In this document: piece after piece, positions 24,947-36,217 of the stretch
Position numbering within the stretch: position 1 is the stretch's first letter
Layout of the letters: each line of letters opens with the position of its first letter
Origin: Orthonyx spaldingii
Taxonomy: Eukaryota > Chordata > Aves > Passeriformes > Orthonychidae
Assembly (NCBI GenBank): GCA_013397795.1
Contig: VZTJ01002648.1
Location: forward strand, 124,001 to 188,000
DNA: 64,000 nt
Reading direction: 5' to 3'
The notes under the pieces: generated by a model
Database searches by the model: none
Told to the model about the DNA's origin: nothing
The model's input: the letters and a program-made list of their open reading frames with translations, nothing else
Made by a program: the position numbers and the translations under genes

Positions 24947-27900
24947 TCCTCCTCCCCTGCAGCATTACTGAAAATATTTTCTAGGCAGCAAACTTTGGAA
25001 AAAAATATAACCAAAAACCCACCCAGCTGCCTGCCTTGGGCAGCTGCTTCTCATTCTGTCAGTAATTGCCTGCATTCGAGGTGCTCCTCTCAGGGCTGCA
25101 GTGAAATTGCATGCAGAAGGCCTGACTAAGTGGTCACAAGGGTCTATTCTGGCTTTAAAATCTAAGAAATTACTGACTCCTGAAGGTTGCTAAACCCATT
25201 CAGTTTCTACTGAATGAACTGGGATTGAATGTACCGAGTTCTTTGCAAGGAAGCACTTTTTATAAAGAAGGCTTCAAAGATTTAATAAGCTATAAAAGGT
25301 GAGATTGAATCTGCTCTGATTAGCACCTGTAAATGAGCTTGAACTGACTGCAGTGATCAGATGCTGACAGCCCCCTTCTGCATAAAAGTAAAGATAATTA
25401 CCCAAGAAGTAATTTCCTGGATGGGTTTAGCCTTTCAGAGTGTGGTTTTTCTGTATGTATTGCTGGCTGGAAGTTCCTGTCATGCTGAAACTCAGCATTT
25501 GGCATTGTCTCTTAATTTCGTACCTACAGAAGGCAGCAGGAGAATTTCCAGTGACTGCAGTGAGTGTTGAGCTGGGATCTGATCAAATATTCTGTGGTGG
25601 TTTTTTATCACTAATGGCAAGTATATGATTTGGTTCTCAAGTCTATGTGAAGGGTGGTGGATGGGAAAAAGAGAGCAGACAGTTTCAAGTTTTTTAATCT
25701 GTTTAGCAAGTTTCAGGTTCTTGGTGCCCCTGGGATGTTTACAGTTCATGAACTCATTTACAATCAATTTTCTGTGCTTTTTCAGCCATACATTCACACC
25801 CTGTAGCTTGTGGTTGTTTTCCAATTGAGAACTGGTGCTGGAACATGAATTGTGTAATTCTGAGTCTGTAATTGAACATAAAAGTATTTTTAAGGAACTA
25901 GGGAAGAAAAGAAGCTTTATAATGGTTGTCTCCAGTATAAACCTCGAACTGATGAGACAGAGCAGGTCAGCTTCCTAGAAATGTTTCTCACCAGGCTTTC
26001 CTAGTCAGGTAGCCCTTGGCAGTCTCCAGACAGCAAACAGATCAATTGTGTCCACTCTGTGTTCTCCTGAAAGTCCAAAATCCTTTCTGAAAGACAGACC
26101 CCAATAACATTGTGGCAACACAATTATATGGAAAATCCCATCCTCAAAGCCACGCTAAATGTGATGTTACACACAGGCACTGCGGAGAGCAGCACCATAG
26201 TCCTGAATTCTGATACATTGTCTGAAGGGCTTCAGCAACCAGCCTTGGAGCAAGAGCAAGCTGAACCATGGGTCCTGTCTATTAAAAACAAAAAGTGTGG
26301 GGGATTTTTTTTTTCAAATTATAATGTTGTTTGGGTTTTGGTTTGAGGGTTTTTTTTGTGAGAGGAGTGCTTTAAGAGCAAGAGCCTGAGTAAAGTAAAC
26401 TGTTTCAGGCATAGCTTTTGATATCATACATCAAAACTTGTGGCTTCTAATAATTTCCAATATATCTGCACAAATTAAGTAAGAAACTCTTGCCTTGAGT
26501 TCACTTAAATTAGATTTAATATTGATTTTGATGGTGGTTAACAGCTATTTGGACCTGAGCTATTTTCAGAAGATGTCTCTAACTAACTAATAAGCTTTAC
26601 TCTTAGGATTGTGTTGGACTGACAGTGCTTTAGAACTGGGAAAATAATGTATTCATGGAGAGTTGACCTTTCTGTACGTGGATCTTTACATGAGTCTTTT
26701 CTGAAATATATATATTTTTTAATACTTTTAAGAACTAAAATATAATTTTTCTTTCAGGAATGTCTCCTAGTAGGTTTTTTTTTTCCTGTTTGACATTGGT
26801 TCTTCTAACTGCATGATGTTGCAATTCAAAATTATTTGTATACATTGAAAGAATTTGAAAATTATTTCCTGATTATAAGGAGGCAACTTTCAAAAGCAAG
26901 TTTTATCTGATATTTGTTTTCTCTAATAATTGTGTAAAGTTATTGCTTCTTATTGAGTAAACTCTGTTACTAGAATAGCTTTGAAAAGTGTGCCAAAAAA
27001 GAACTGCAATCTTGTCAAACTACATTCTGTATAGAATTTTAATGAATCCAAATTTGAGAGTTATCTATTTTAAATTGTCTTTCATTGTGGCAGAACAAAC
27101 AACTGAGTTTTGAATGTGACGCAGCTGCAGAAACTCTCAAACCTCAAAATAAGCCCCAGACACAAAGCCCTGTAATGGTAAATTTATGGCTGTGGATAGT
27201 TATCTGAAGCACACTCAAAGTAAGGGGAAATAAGGTTTTATTTCTGTAAAACAAAGTTAAAATATTAAAAAATGTGCTAAAAGGAAGGTGCTTCCCCAAG
27301 GGGTAAGGCAGGAGCTGAGTGGACACCACCTTTATTGGGAATCTGTGTCAGCTGAAGAAAGCTGAGAAGTTTGGATTCCTTCTGACATCAAGGAGTTTGT
27401 GCTTCTCTCACTCATGGAGATGCTGGAGAGAGTTCCAGCACAGGTGCATTTGCTCAAGAGAAGCACTCAAGGATGTGCTGCTCTGCTGAGTTTAAGCCCA
27501 TAAATTATAGGTTTAACTCTAACAGCTGCTGGAAGACACAGGAATATTTGACTTTTTGTTAGTACTGCACATGAGCTAAAATTTTGCTGGGAATGGAGGG
27601 AAAGATATTTCTTGTGCTGCTGTAATTACTGGAGCCCTGTGTTCAGATAAATGGAAGACAAAGTACATGGGATTGATCATCTGAGAACAAGCTGGTCCTT
27701 CCAAGTTCTGTGGTAAAGGCTTCACAGCTTTTTCCCCTGCTTTGGAACAGGGGCTTTGCAAGGGTTTGTTTGTTTGCTCTTTACACTGGACAGTGTTGCA
27801 GGCTTCAGTTCAAGGCAGTGCAGTGGTGGTGTACGTGCTTCAAGCAAGAGATTTTTTTTCCCCATTAAAAGCCTTATATTCTTACAGCGATTTATCCAGG

Positions 27901-30767
27901 AATGCTCCACAAAAGCGTATCCTCCTGCTTTTCTTCCTGTTGCCTCATTGATACTAGATGTGCTCCGTTGTTTCATTTGGTTTTTTAAAACTACTTCAGG
28001 AATATTTTCCCCTGGTGCATTACCTCCTTTATTCAAGCCTATTCATTCTCGTAGTTGCTCCTCCATGTTGTACCTGTTTTGAAGGTTTGTTGTGTTTCCT
28101 GTTCTTGGCATAGAGAGCTGTCGTATGGTCCATGGTTTCTCATCTTCTGCTGGTAGTTCCTTTGATGCCTTGCTTTTCAATGCTGAACCCTCTTTTCTGA
28201 ATCTTGTGGCCTTCAGAAAGTATTTATCTGGGCACAGAGAAGCCTGTAGTAAGCTTTTTGCCTCCAGTCAGTTGATAAGTTATAGTTGAAATAAAGTAAT
28301 AATAGGCCATTGGATGAAAAAAATTTACCAGTACAAAGCACTGCCTATGTTTTCACTCTGCACTGGGATTTTCCTAGAAAATTGCAGGTGAGGTCTAAAA
28401 CTATGTAATGAGAAATCATCCTTTGCTCTTCCTCCTTGCAGCTTTAGCAGGTGAAATGAACCTGTAAAAACTGCACATGTGTCTGCACCCTATAGCGGAA
28501 TATCTGAACTTGTTCAAACTTTTATTTGTAAAAAACTTAGAAAACTGGTGAGATACTAATAACTGAGTTCTTTAGAGATTTGTTCTACTGTTTTCAGCAT
28601 TGGTACATGGATATGGTGGTGGGGGACTTGTGTCCTTTTAAATTTCCTTAAATTCCTGATGCTTTTTTTTTTTCTTCTTTTTAAATATTTTCCATAAAAT
28701 AAAAAATAACATGCACCATAGGGTCTGTTTGTGGTCAGGATTTCTGGTAGTAGGAGCTAACAGACACATTGCCATTAAATAGAATAACTAGTGTTCTTTA
28801 GAAGGTTTACTTTGCGTCATAGTTTGAATGACTGGCTTAATTATGGGTTCTGATTTAGGTGCTGCTGTCCCCTGAGGGTAACAAAGCTGCAGCACCTCCT
28901 CACCGTATCAGCCCTGATAACACAGAGAGCAGAGGAACAGACTGGACTTCCACTGACCTGTTTTACCCATTGTAAGGAATAGGGAAATCTGGCTGAAACA
29001 GCTCCTTCTCCTGCACTGATGGGCTGGGAAAGCTGACAAAGCAATCTGGTTTAAAACTGAGATTTGAACCTTGTGACGCATGCCCTAAGAGGTGTTGGAG
29101 ATTTCAGTCAAAAGGTTAATTTAAGGCAACTGTGAAGTTTAATTTTATAGTCTGTCTTACACTGTTAGGGGAAGAAATTAGTTTAGCAGTAGGTTCTGGG
29201 GGGTGAAATGCAAGAGCAGACCTTCTGCAGTTGACCTCTGCTCAATTGTTTTCAGCACTAGACAGTTTTATTAGAATCTAACAAGCAGCAGTGTTTGCAC
29301 AGACACTTGGATACATATGGAATTCCGGAGGAAATGTGTTTTGGAAACAGACTATTCCCCCTGCAAATGCCTGGGGAAGAGAGGGGCTTGAGGTGAGAAT
29401 AAGTAAGGGGTCTGTATTTATTGCATCTTGTGATTGTTGTCCCGGGTGCCACACCACTCCTCATGGACTTTAAAGTGATCCTAAACAGTAATTTAATTGT
29501 GTTTGAATTTGAAACTGTGATTAGTCTGCAATGTTAGAGTAGGGTAGGTGAGCAGACACTGGAGAGAGGTACTGACTGCAAGTGTCACTTAGTAAAAGTA
29601 AGCTCTGACAACAAATTAGGATCAGGCTGTGTCAGACTGCTCATCTTGGGTGACTTCTTGTCACCACAGAGGGTTTCTCAGAGAAAGCTGAGGAAACACG
29701 TTTGGCTGGCAACGATTTTTGCTGGTGTGTCACAGAAGTGCCTTCCCTGTTTCTTTTATACTGTGTGCCATGTATAGGCCATAAATGTGCCTCATGATTC
29801 TTCTCCTCTTCCTCTCGGGACAGACTGTTTGAAAGGGCACAGCTTTTAGACATTCAAGGTTCATAATTGTGAATTAGCACCAACCTTTATGCGCAGAGTT
29901 CTGTTTTTATCCCTAAGGAAAACGTGATTACGTGACATGAAATCGCAGGTTTCTACTGGAACAGGCTCTGGATGCTGTAATTAATGCAAAGAATAGTTAA
30001 TGCAAAGAAATCTACTATGTATGTGTATTACTGCACTGTAACTAGAGCTAAAAATGCAGTAATATCATAAAAATTCTGCTATTGCTGTAGCAGAACCTTG
30101 CTTTACACATTTCTGTTACAATGTTTTGTCTTGTTCAAAAACTTACTGCTTACATCAAGAAAGACAGCAACCTTTTTATTTGAAGGAGGACATTATTGTT
30201 TACTAATAGTGGATGTGAGTCAAAATCCTGAATCCAAGTCTCAGATTTGGGAAACTTCAGTTTTTGGTCACTGAACTATTTTAAATTTAAATTGTAGTAA
30301 ATGAAATAGAGTAAAGAAGCTGTACATGAACTGTGGGCTCCATGGTAACTAAAAAATACTGCAAAAATTTAATGAGGACCAGATAGAGCATTAGAAAGTA
30401 CTCTGAACAAAACAGCCAAGCTGTTTTTAATGTAACGCTAGAAATTCCAAAAGATAGCCAGGTCAATCAGGGAAGGGTAAATCAGCATGGAATACACTGG
30501 TTCCTGCACCAGAAAAGGCACTCCGGCATGGACATGGATCAGGAGGTGACTGTGCAGCATTGTAGCAAAAGTGTAGCATGTAAATTGTTGGGTTTCATAC
30601 TGATTTTTGCAAATTGCTGGCTTTGGAAAGAGTTCATAAGAGTCAGATGTTTGCACATGACATATAGGAATTAAAATGTGTCTGATAGGAGTAATCTGTT
30701 CATAGTCCAGTTAGCAAAAAGCACAGTGAAAGTGCATATTTTAGAGTGTAAGCCTCTTCTAGGCTCT
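24947..30767. other. gene-free unique DNA
   Basis: No gene or recognised transposon is visible. A loose T/G tract lies at 26298-26360. A tandem POU-like repeat at 29981-30009 is listed separately. Open stretches such as 27756-28082 have no recognisable product. Otherwise nothing is seen. Confidence 0.65.
29981..30009. repeat. tandem TTAATGCAAAGAA pair
   Basis: The 13-mer TTAATGCAAAGAA is present twice, at 29981-29993 and 29997-30009, a period of 16 bases. Each copy contains ATGCAAAG, one base from the POU/octamer site ATGCAAAT. The pair may be a small tandem duplication or two spaced POU-factor sites; binding is not shown by sequence alone. Confidence 0.75.
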
Positions 30768-30930
30768 AAGCTCGAAGTTCTTTCACCCAAAACATCGGTG
30801 TTCCGGCATTATTTCCAGCAGTCCCAAGAGAATTCCAGGCTGTGCAGGGTGGAGGTGGCCGTGCTGTCCCAGCTCGTGGCTGTCGCAGAGCTGGCGCTCT
30901 CCTGGTGAATCACCCCTGCGTTGGATGCTG
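30768..30930. promoter_or_regulatory. CpG-enriched, GC-rich patch
   Basis: About eight CpGs lie in roughly 160 bases (CTCGAAG, ATCGG, TCCGGC, GCCGTG, CTCGTGG, GTCGC, GGCGC, TGCG), in an otherwise CpG-poor region. Local GC content rises. Both strands carry open frames of 75-95 codons with no recognised family. It may be a small regulatory element or the relic of a GC-rich insertion. Confidence 0.25.
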
Positions 30931-33900
30931 CCTGCTCCCAGTGTCTGACTGGAGGGCTCCAGCCTGTCTTGCAGGAGAATTTCAGACCCCTTTACACCTC
31001 TGAAGTGATCATCCTCTGGCCCCAGATCTTCCTGACTTGAGTCTTGCAAGTTGTCTGTGATGTGCCAAGCCAAAAGTAGCTGAGAAAATTGTCAGTGTTC
31101 AGTGCTTTAGGTTAAATAATGATTTGTTCTTTATTTTACTGGAAAGAGTAGCTATTTATAGCAGTTTCACTCTCCCAGAAAATTAGGTTGCAGACAGCTG
31201 AATTTTCTAAGCAGTTATGCAAACTTATGAGAGAGATTGGACTTACTAATGCTGATCAAGTAATGAAGCAAGACAAATATTATTTTTTTAGGGTTTCTCA
31301 GGTTCTGGAGACATTGCAGAAATGCTGATCTGACCATCCTCCCCCAGTATTGTGTGGTTCCACAGAGGAGAAGGGCTCTCAGGCACAAGTTTTAGGGAAG
31401 AGTGGGAAGGAGAAATTTGTTTGGCTGAGAGGGTGATGAGAGTGCAGCAGGATCAGGTGGGAAGGACAGGGACTGGCTCCTCCTGGATACTGAGGGGCAG
31501 CTTGGAGCTGCCTTGTGCTAGAACTGGAACAGGAACCTGAGTCTTGCTGCTTCTCTGCTGAGTTCCAGTTCTCTCCGTCTGAGCTCTACAGCTCTGCTTC
31601 TCCCATGAGGAATCTTTACATTAGACAAGGCAAATGAGAACTCCCATGTATTGTCCTGATCCTAAAACCCACTGGATTGATATAATCACACCAGTCAGAG
31701 TTAAGGCAGGGTCATGATTTACTTCAGATGATTCCATGAACCTTTTGTTCATCGGCACACATAATTGAAAGCCAGGCCCCTTTGTAAATGACATTTTAAA
31801 GAGTCTGACATTTAGTCAAGGTGACCACCAGCTGGTAACTTTTGGAAAAATCAATAATGCAAATAGTGTTCTGTTAGGAAAAATACCACTGTGAGGTCAT
31901 TTTTAGAATAAAGCTCGTTCTAGGTGCATCACTGTCCCCCCACCTTTGCGAAATGGGAAAAAGTCACTGCTTTAATTACTCTGTGTGACACTGCAGTGAC
32001 TGCTTGTATAGGCACTCTACCAGTAAGATGTCAGTGCAGGGGAGCAGTCTGGTTTGAAGCTTGCATACTTGTCTTTTGTTAGCAGCAAAGCTGTTGGGAT
32101 AATAAATGAAAGCAAGGCTGATGATTTTGAAATGGATGGTCTGAATCATGTATCAGCAGGCATTCTGTTAATATGGTTATGCCATTTAACAGGACAGCCT
32201 CCAGGCTAGCAAACGAGGATATGTTGCTTTTGATTCCAAAAGTTAAAACCTAGATAAAACAATATTTAATCAAGGAATAAGATTAAAAAACTCTAAAATG
32301 TATAAATAATTCTGGTTTTTCCTGCTGACAAAATACTTGATTTTCAAATAGAAGTCGTGCTTGGATTCCAGTTTGTATTTTTATAATAACATATATTAGT
32401 GCCACTACAATGTTAAACACAACTTTGCTTTATACCATCTATAGGAAGCCCCTTTCTGAAAGGAAGGAAGCTTTTACAGACTCACATGAGATAATGCATC
32501 TGTGCTAAGTTCTTTAGCAGCATCTGACAGTTCTAGTCATGGTGAGGAAATGTGGAGCTGAGAGTGACAGAACACATTGAGAATGAAGCCAAAACATGTA
32601 GGAAATGCTGTCTGTTGTCTCAGGCTCCATGAAGAGGAGCACTGTAAAAAATGAAACATCACATTTAATATACCTCCAGTTACACTGCATGCAGCAGAAC
32701 AGGTAGCAGGAGATTTGTGCAGGAAGGTGCCCTGTAGGATGCCCAGCTTTTCTGAGCTGAATCACATGGAACTTTATCAAAACCAAGAGGTTCTACAGCT
32801 GCCACAGAGAGACAGAAAGCAGCTCACCAAACACATGCCCTGTCCAGGGAGCACCCTGGCTGGCTTTGCAGTCCAGAGGGCAGTGCCCTCCTGCAGGCTC
32901 TGCTGCCAGAGCAGGAGAGCCTGTCCCACCAGTGCCTCCAAACACATTCCCGGCCATGGAATGGACCCGGGCCTTGTATGGCTCTGTGTCCACAAACACA
33001 CATCACAAGGTGAAGTACAGGAGTGGTCCTAAGCATTTGTTGGCTGGTGTTTTTCATTGTTGGTCTTATTTCTAGTTGCTTGTTTGTTTGTTTAGGTTTT
33101 ATTTGTTGGGGTTTTCTAAATCTATATAGTGCCAAAAAGGCTTCACAATGCCCATGATTTCAGCATCTCTTTTTCCAGAAGTCACAAAGTCAGGAAACTT
33201 GGTTTTTTTTGCATACTGCTGCTACTCAAAAGAAGAAATCTGACTTTAACGTGTGATGACTGATCTTGAAGGATGAGTGAAATCATAAAAATATTCATTG
33301 TAAAGCTGTAGTAGCTGGGTTCACTGCGATGGATGATCACACTCTTGCCTGAGTGTGTTTTCCTCTTTATGGAGACATTAAGATAAATGTAAAGACAGTA
33401 AAAGGTCACATAATCTCTTAGCGCAGCAGGCAGGCTGGCACCCTGTGGAGGTGGAGTTTCAGGACCTGCTTACATAGCCCTGGCTCATGTAATGCAGGAG
33501 AAAAAGGCATTTGACCAGATTTTGCCATGGCAAGCCCAACAGTCTGCTCAAGTGCACGAATGTCTTCTGGGGAGTGATGTCAGTTCTTGGAACTGGATTG
33601 GAAAAGATAGAATATGACTTCCTCAGTAGATGGACACCCTGGAGGTGCTTCAGCTTGTCACACCAGATAACATACGTCCTTTGCCTTTGTATTAAAGTTC
33701 ATCTATATTTATTCGACTCAGATAAAATTAGACAAGGAAAATTTTAAAAATCACACCAAACTCAAACAACTCAGCCTAAATGAAAAGCTCTGTCATGTGC
33801 CACAGTCCATAACAATATTTGATACCCATGTCAAAATCCTTATTTTGAAGTTTAAGAAGAAAAGATCATGAATGCAGATGCAGTGGTAAAGACAGTAAGT

Positions 33901-34439
33901 TTATTTGCCTTTAGTATTGTAGCACTGCTCCGATTCTGTGACAGTCTCTAAATAGTTGATGAAGATGGTAATTCCTTGTTTATTGAAAAGCAAAAGCGAG
34001 CCTTGCATGTTACTGCATTTCCCTTCTCATTTTACATTTGTACCAACGATGTTTAGGAGCTGAGGAGTCCAGTAAGGGATTTGAATAATGCAGTCTTGTT
34101 TCTTTTTGCTGCCATAAAATGGCAAATACCAAATACTCTAAGCGTCCTATAGATTTAATAATCTTTTTCTTAACACTTGTGCTCTGCCTTAAATCAGTGT
34201 ATGCTGATTTCTGCGTTCCTTTAGCAAGCTTGTGTCTTTCCCAAGGTTCCTTTTCACTGTGACTGGGAGCTCATTCTGGTGTCTGACATCTGAGGAGAGG
34301 TCTCTTGCACCAGCTGCCTCTTCTCTCCAGCATTAGTGGCACTAACTGGAGCCAGGCTGTTCTTTGGCCTCTGTGCCCAGCTCTGGTTTCCCTCACACAT
34401 TGCATTTGTGCCTGTAGGTGGCACAGGGAACAGTTAATG
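30931..34439. other. gene-free DNA with one stop-poor GC-rich block
   Basis: No gene is supported. A palindromic MEF2-like site, GCTATTTATAGC, lies at 31151-31162. From 32866 to 32999 the sequence is GC-rich and nearly free of TA, so all three minus frames and two plus frames are open. A short (TTTG)3 and T-rich stretch follows at 33080-33110. No transposon is recognised. Confidence 0.6.
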
Positions 34440-34682
34440 CATAGGTACTGACACTTGCTAGCGCTCGTGCAGATTTCATACCACGTGTGCAGCTGCATGC
34501 AGTTTGAAATGCCAAATGCCCAGTACATGACAATTAATGATATACACATTATGTTCTTTGAAGAGCAGGTGAGTGAGAGTAAAGCCTTCGTGGCTTTCGA
34601 GGTGAACAAAGCCATTTTCCTCAATGACATGCTGCTTGTGCCACCCCTTCTGATAGCTGCATTTGGACACCACTGTAAATAA
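34440..34682. promoter_or_regulatory. candidate conserved element with E-boxes and a perfect splice donor
   Basis: This block has six or so CpGs, an E-box CACGTG (34482-34487), a second E-box CAGCTG (34490-34495), the palindrome TGCATGCA (34494-34501), an AATTAATGATAT homeodomain-like cluster near 34531 and a SOX-like GAACAAAG near 34604. It includes CAGGTGAGT at 34566-34574, a perfect splice-donor match. An exon running from the acceptor-like TGTAG near 34418 to this donor has stops in all three frames, so it could only be a non-coding exon. The block ends exactly where a CR1 tail begins. Regulatory function is inferred. Confidence 0.3.
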
Positions 34683-34689
34683 TAACGAT

Positions 34690-34737
34690 GATTAGGTGAT
34701 GCCCATCAGCCCAAACCATTCTGTGTTTCTGTGATGA
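34690..34737 (+). mobile_element. CR1 LINE 3' tail relic
   Basis: The words GATGATTAGGTGATG, then CAGCCCAAACCATTCTG and TTTCTGTGATG match the terminal part of avian CR1 elements, where AACCCAAACCATTCTGTG is followed by ATTCTGTG units. Only about 50 bases survive. The 5' end is truncated, as is usual for CR1. It is in plus orientation and too short for dating. Confidence 0.6.
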
Positions 34738-36130
34738 AGTGCAATTTGCTGTGTAATCTTCAGTGTCCCTTTTAAACACAGAGCTGAGGGCTATTGGGAG
34801 GTAGGTTGTTTGCTGAACTTTTTCTCCTCAACACTGTGTAATTATTTTTCCATTGGCACTTTCAGTCACAAACTGCTATCTTTGGTGGTGCTCTGTCATC
34901 AGAAGGATCAGCCCTCCTCCAGCAAGCCTGATGTGAATGAAAGTGATTACTATTTCCTAGGATACATTGCAGATAAAAGAAAATGTAATTGCTTCAGACT
35001 GGAAACTTAACCATAACAAACGTTGTCATCTTTTATCAATAACAACAGGTGAAATAAAGAAGGATAGGAAGAATTTTCTTGAGATTATGCCGGGTGTGTT
35101 GTAATTGTCTGTGACAGGCTGAACCCCAGGCTGGTCCTGACCCTTTTTTAATCTGTTTATTCTTAGGAGACTAGAAAATAAAAGCCATGGCTTTCCCAAA
35201 GTGGTACCACATGCTTTGGGACAGCCTGGTTTTGTTTGACTTGTCTCATGAATAAATTTTCATCATGAAATAGCTCTATCAGGTTCAGACACAAACATTT
35301 ATTTGCTGATGATCTAGCCTACTACTATATAAAATTCAGTTCATATTAGTCTGCAGATGAAATATATTTATATGGTAAAATAATTACGGTCACAGAGAGA
35401 TACTGTATAAAAAGGGCTATTTTTTTATGGTTTTCTAAGGGTAGCTTCGTGATGTGGAAGAGATGATTTATGAGCTTGATGCAATAAGCAGTGGCTTGAA
35501 GGCTTAAGAGACTAAATAATGCATGCAGGATGCAAAACATTTCTTTGAGGGGAGAAGGAGAAGAAATTGCTTTGAGTTTTTGTGTAACTTCCAGTAACAC
35601 ACTAATCTTGCATCATACATTACTCTTTTACTACCTTGTCAAATGTATAAATGAAAGAAACAACTGGAGAAATTCCACAGCAATATTATTGTGCACTTCT
35701 CCATTCTTTCTTACTAAAAAGCATCTGTGTAAGTTTTTATTGTTTCTGAATGGGATAGCTGAAGTTTTGTGCAGCTGTCTTGTTTAGGCAAAGACCAGAT
35801 GTTCTAGATACCAACCACCTCTTGAGGACTAGATCAGTGTTGTATTTTCACTTCTGAAATCAGTTCCTCTATTCTTAATGACTTTACTTCTTAGATGAAC
35901 TTTTGCCCTGTCAGCAACTTTCTGAAATGGAAAATATTTAAGATGTTGTTTTGCTTCCATCATCTTGTGCCATCAATGTTATGCCTAGTCAGAGACCATG
36001 GAAACCATGTTTGCCATCATTTCTGGTGTCCTTTTGATGGACTTTGACATTGCTTTTCAATTTCTGCATATCTCTGATTACTGCAAGCAAAACTCACATG
36101 GTTTGGTGGTCTTTGCATTTTCCAGTCGCT
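34738..36130. other. gene-free AT-rich spacer between CR1 remnants
   Basis: I see no gene or recognised element between the two CR1 pieces. Several AT-rich words occur but no structured repeat. Open frames here are short and overlap on both strands. Confidence 0.65.
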
Positions 36131-36132
36131 TT

Positions 36133-36217
36133 CACAGAATCACAGAATGGTTTGGTTGGGAAGGGACCTTTAAATATGATCTCGTTCCAACTCCCCTGCC
36201 CTGGTCAGGGGCAACAA
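36133..36217 (-). mobile_element. CR1 LINE 3'-end fragment (minus strand)
   Basis: On the plus strand the fragment begins with TCACAGAATCACAGAATGG, the reverse complement of the two ATTCTGTG units that end avian CR1 elements. TTTGGTTGGGAAGGGACC and then GTTCCAACTCCCCTGCC follow, both hallmarks of the CR1 3' untranslated region. It is heavily 5'-truncated, only about 85 bases long, with its 5' end towards higher coordinates. CR1 is the dominant LINE of birds, so this piece is good evidence for the host group. Confidence 0.95.

Noticed and set aside
34419..34568. Coding exon between an acceptor-like TGTAG and CAGGTGAGT
   Set aside because: All three frames contain a stop near the start of the interval, so it cannot be an internal coding exon.
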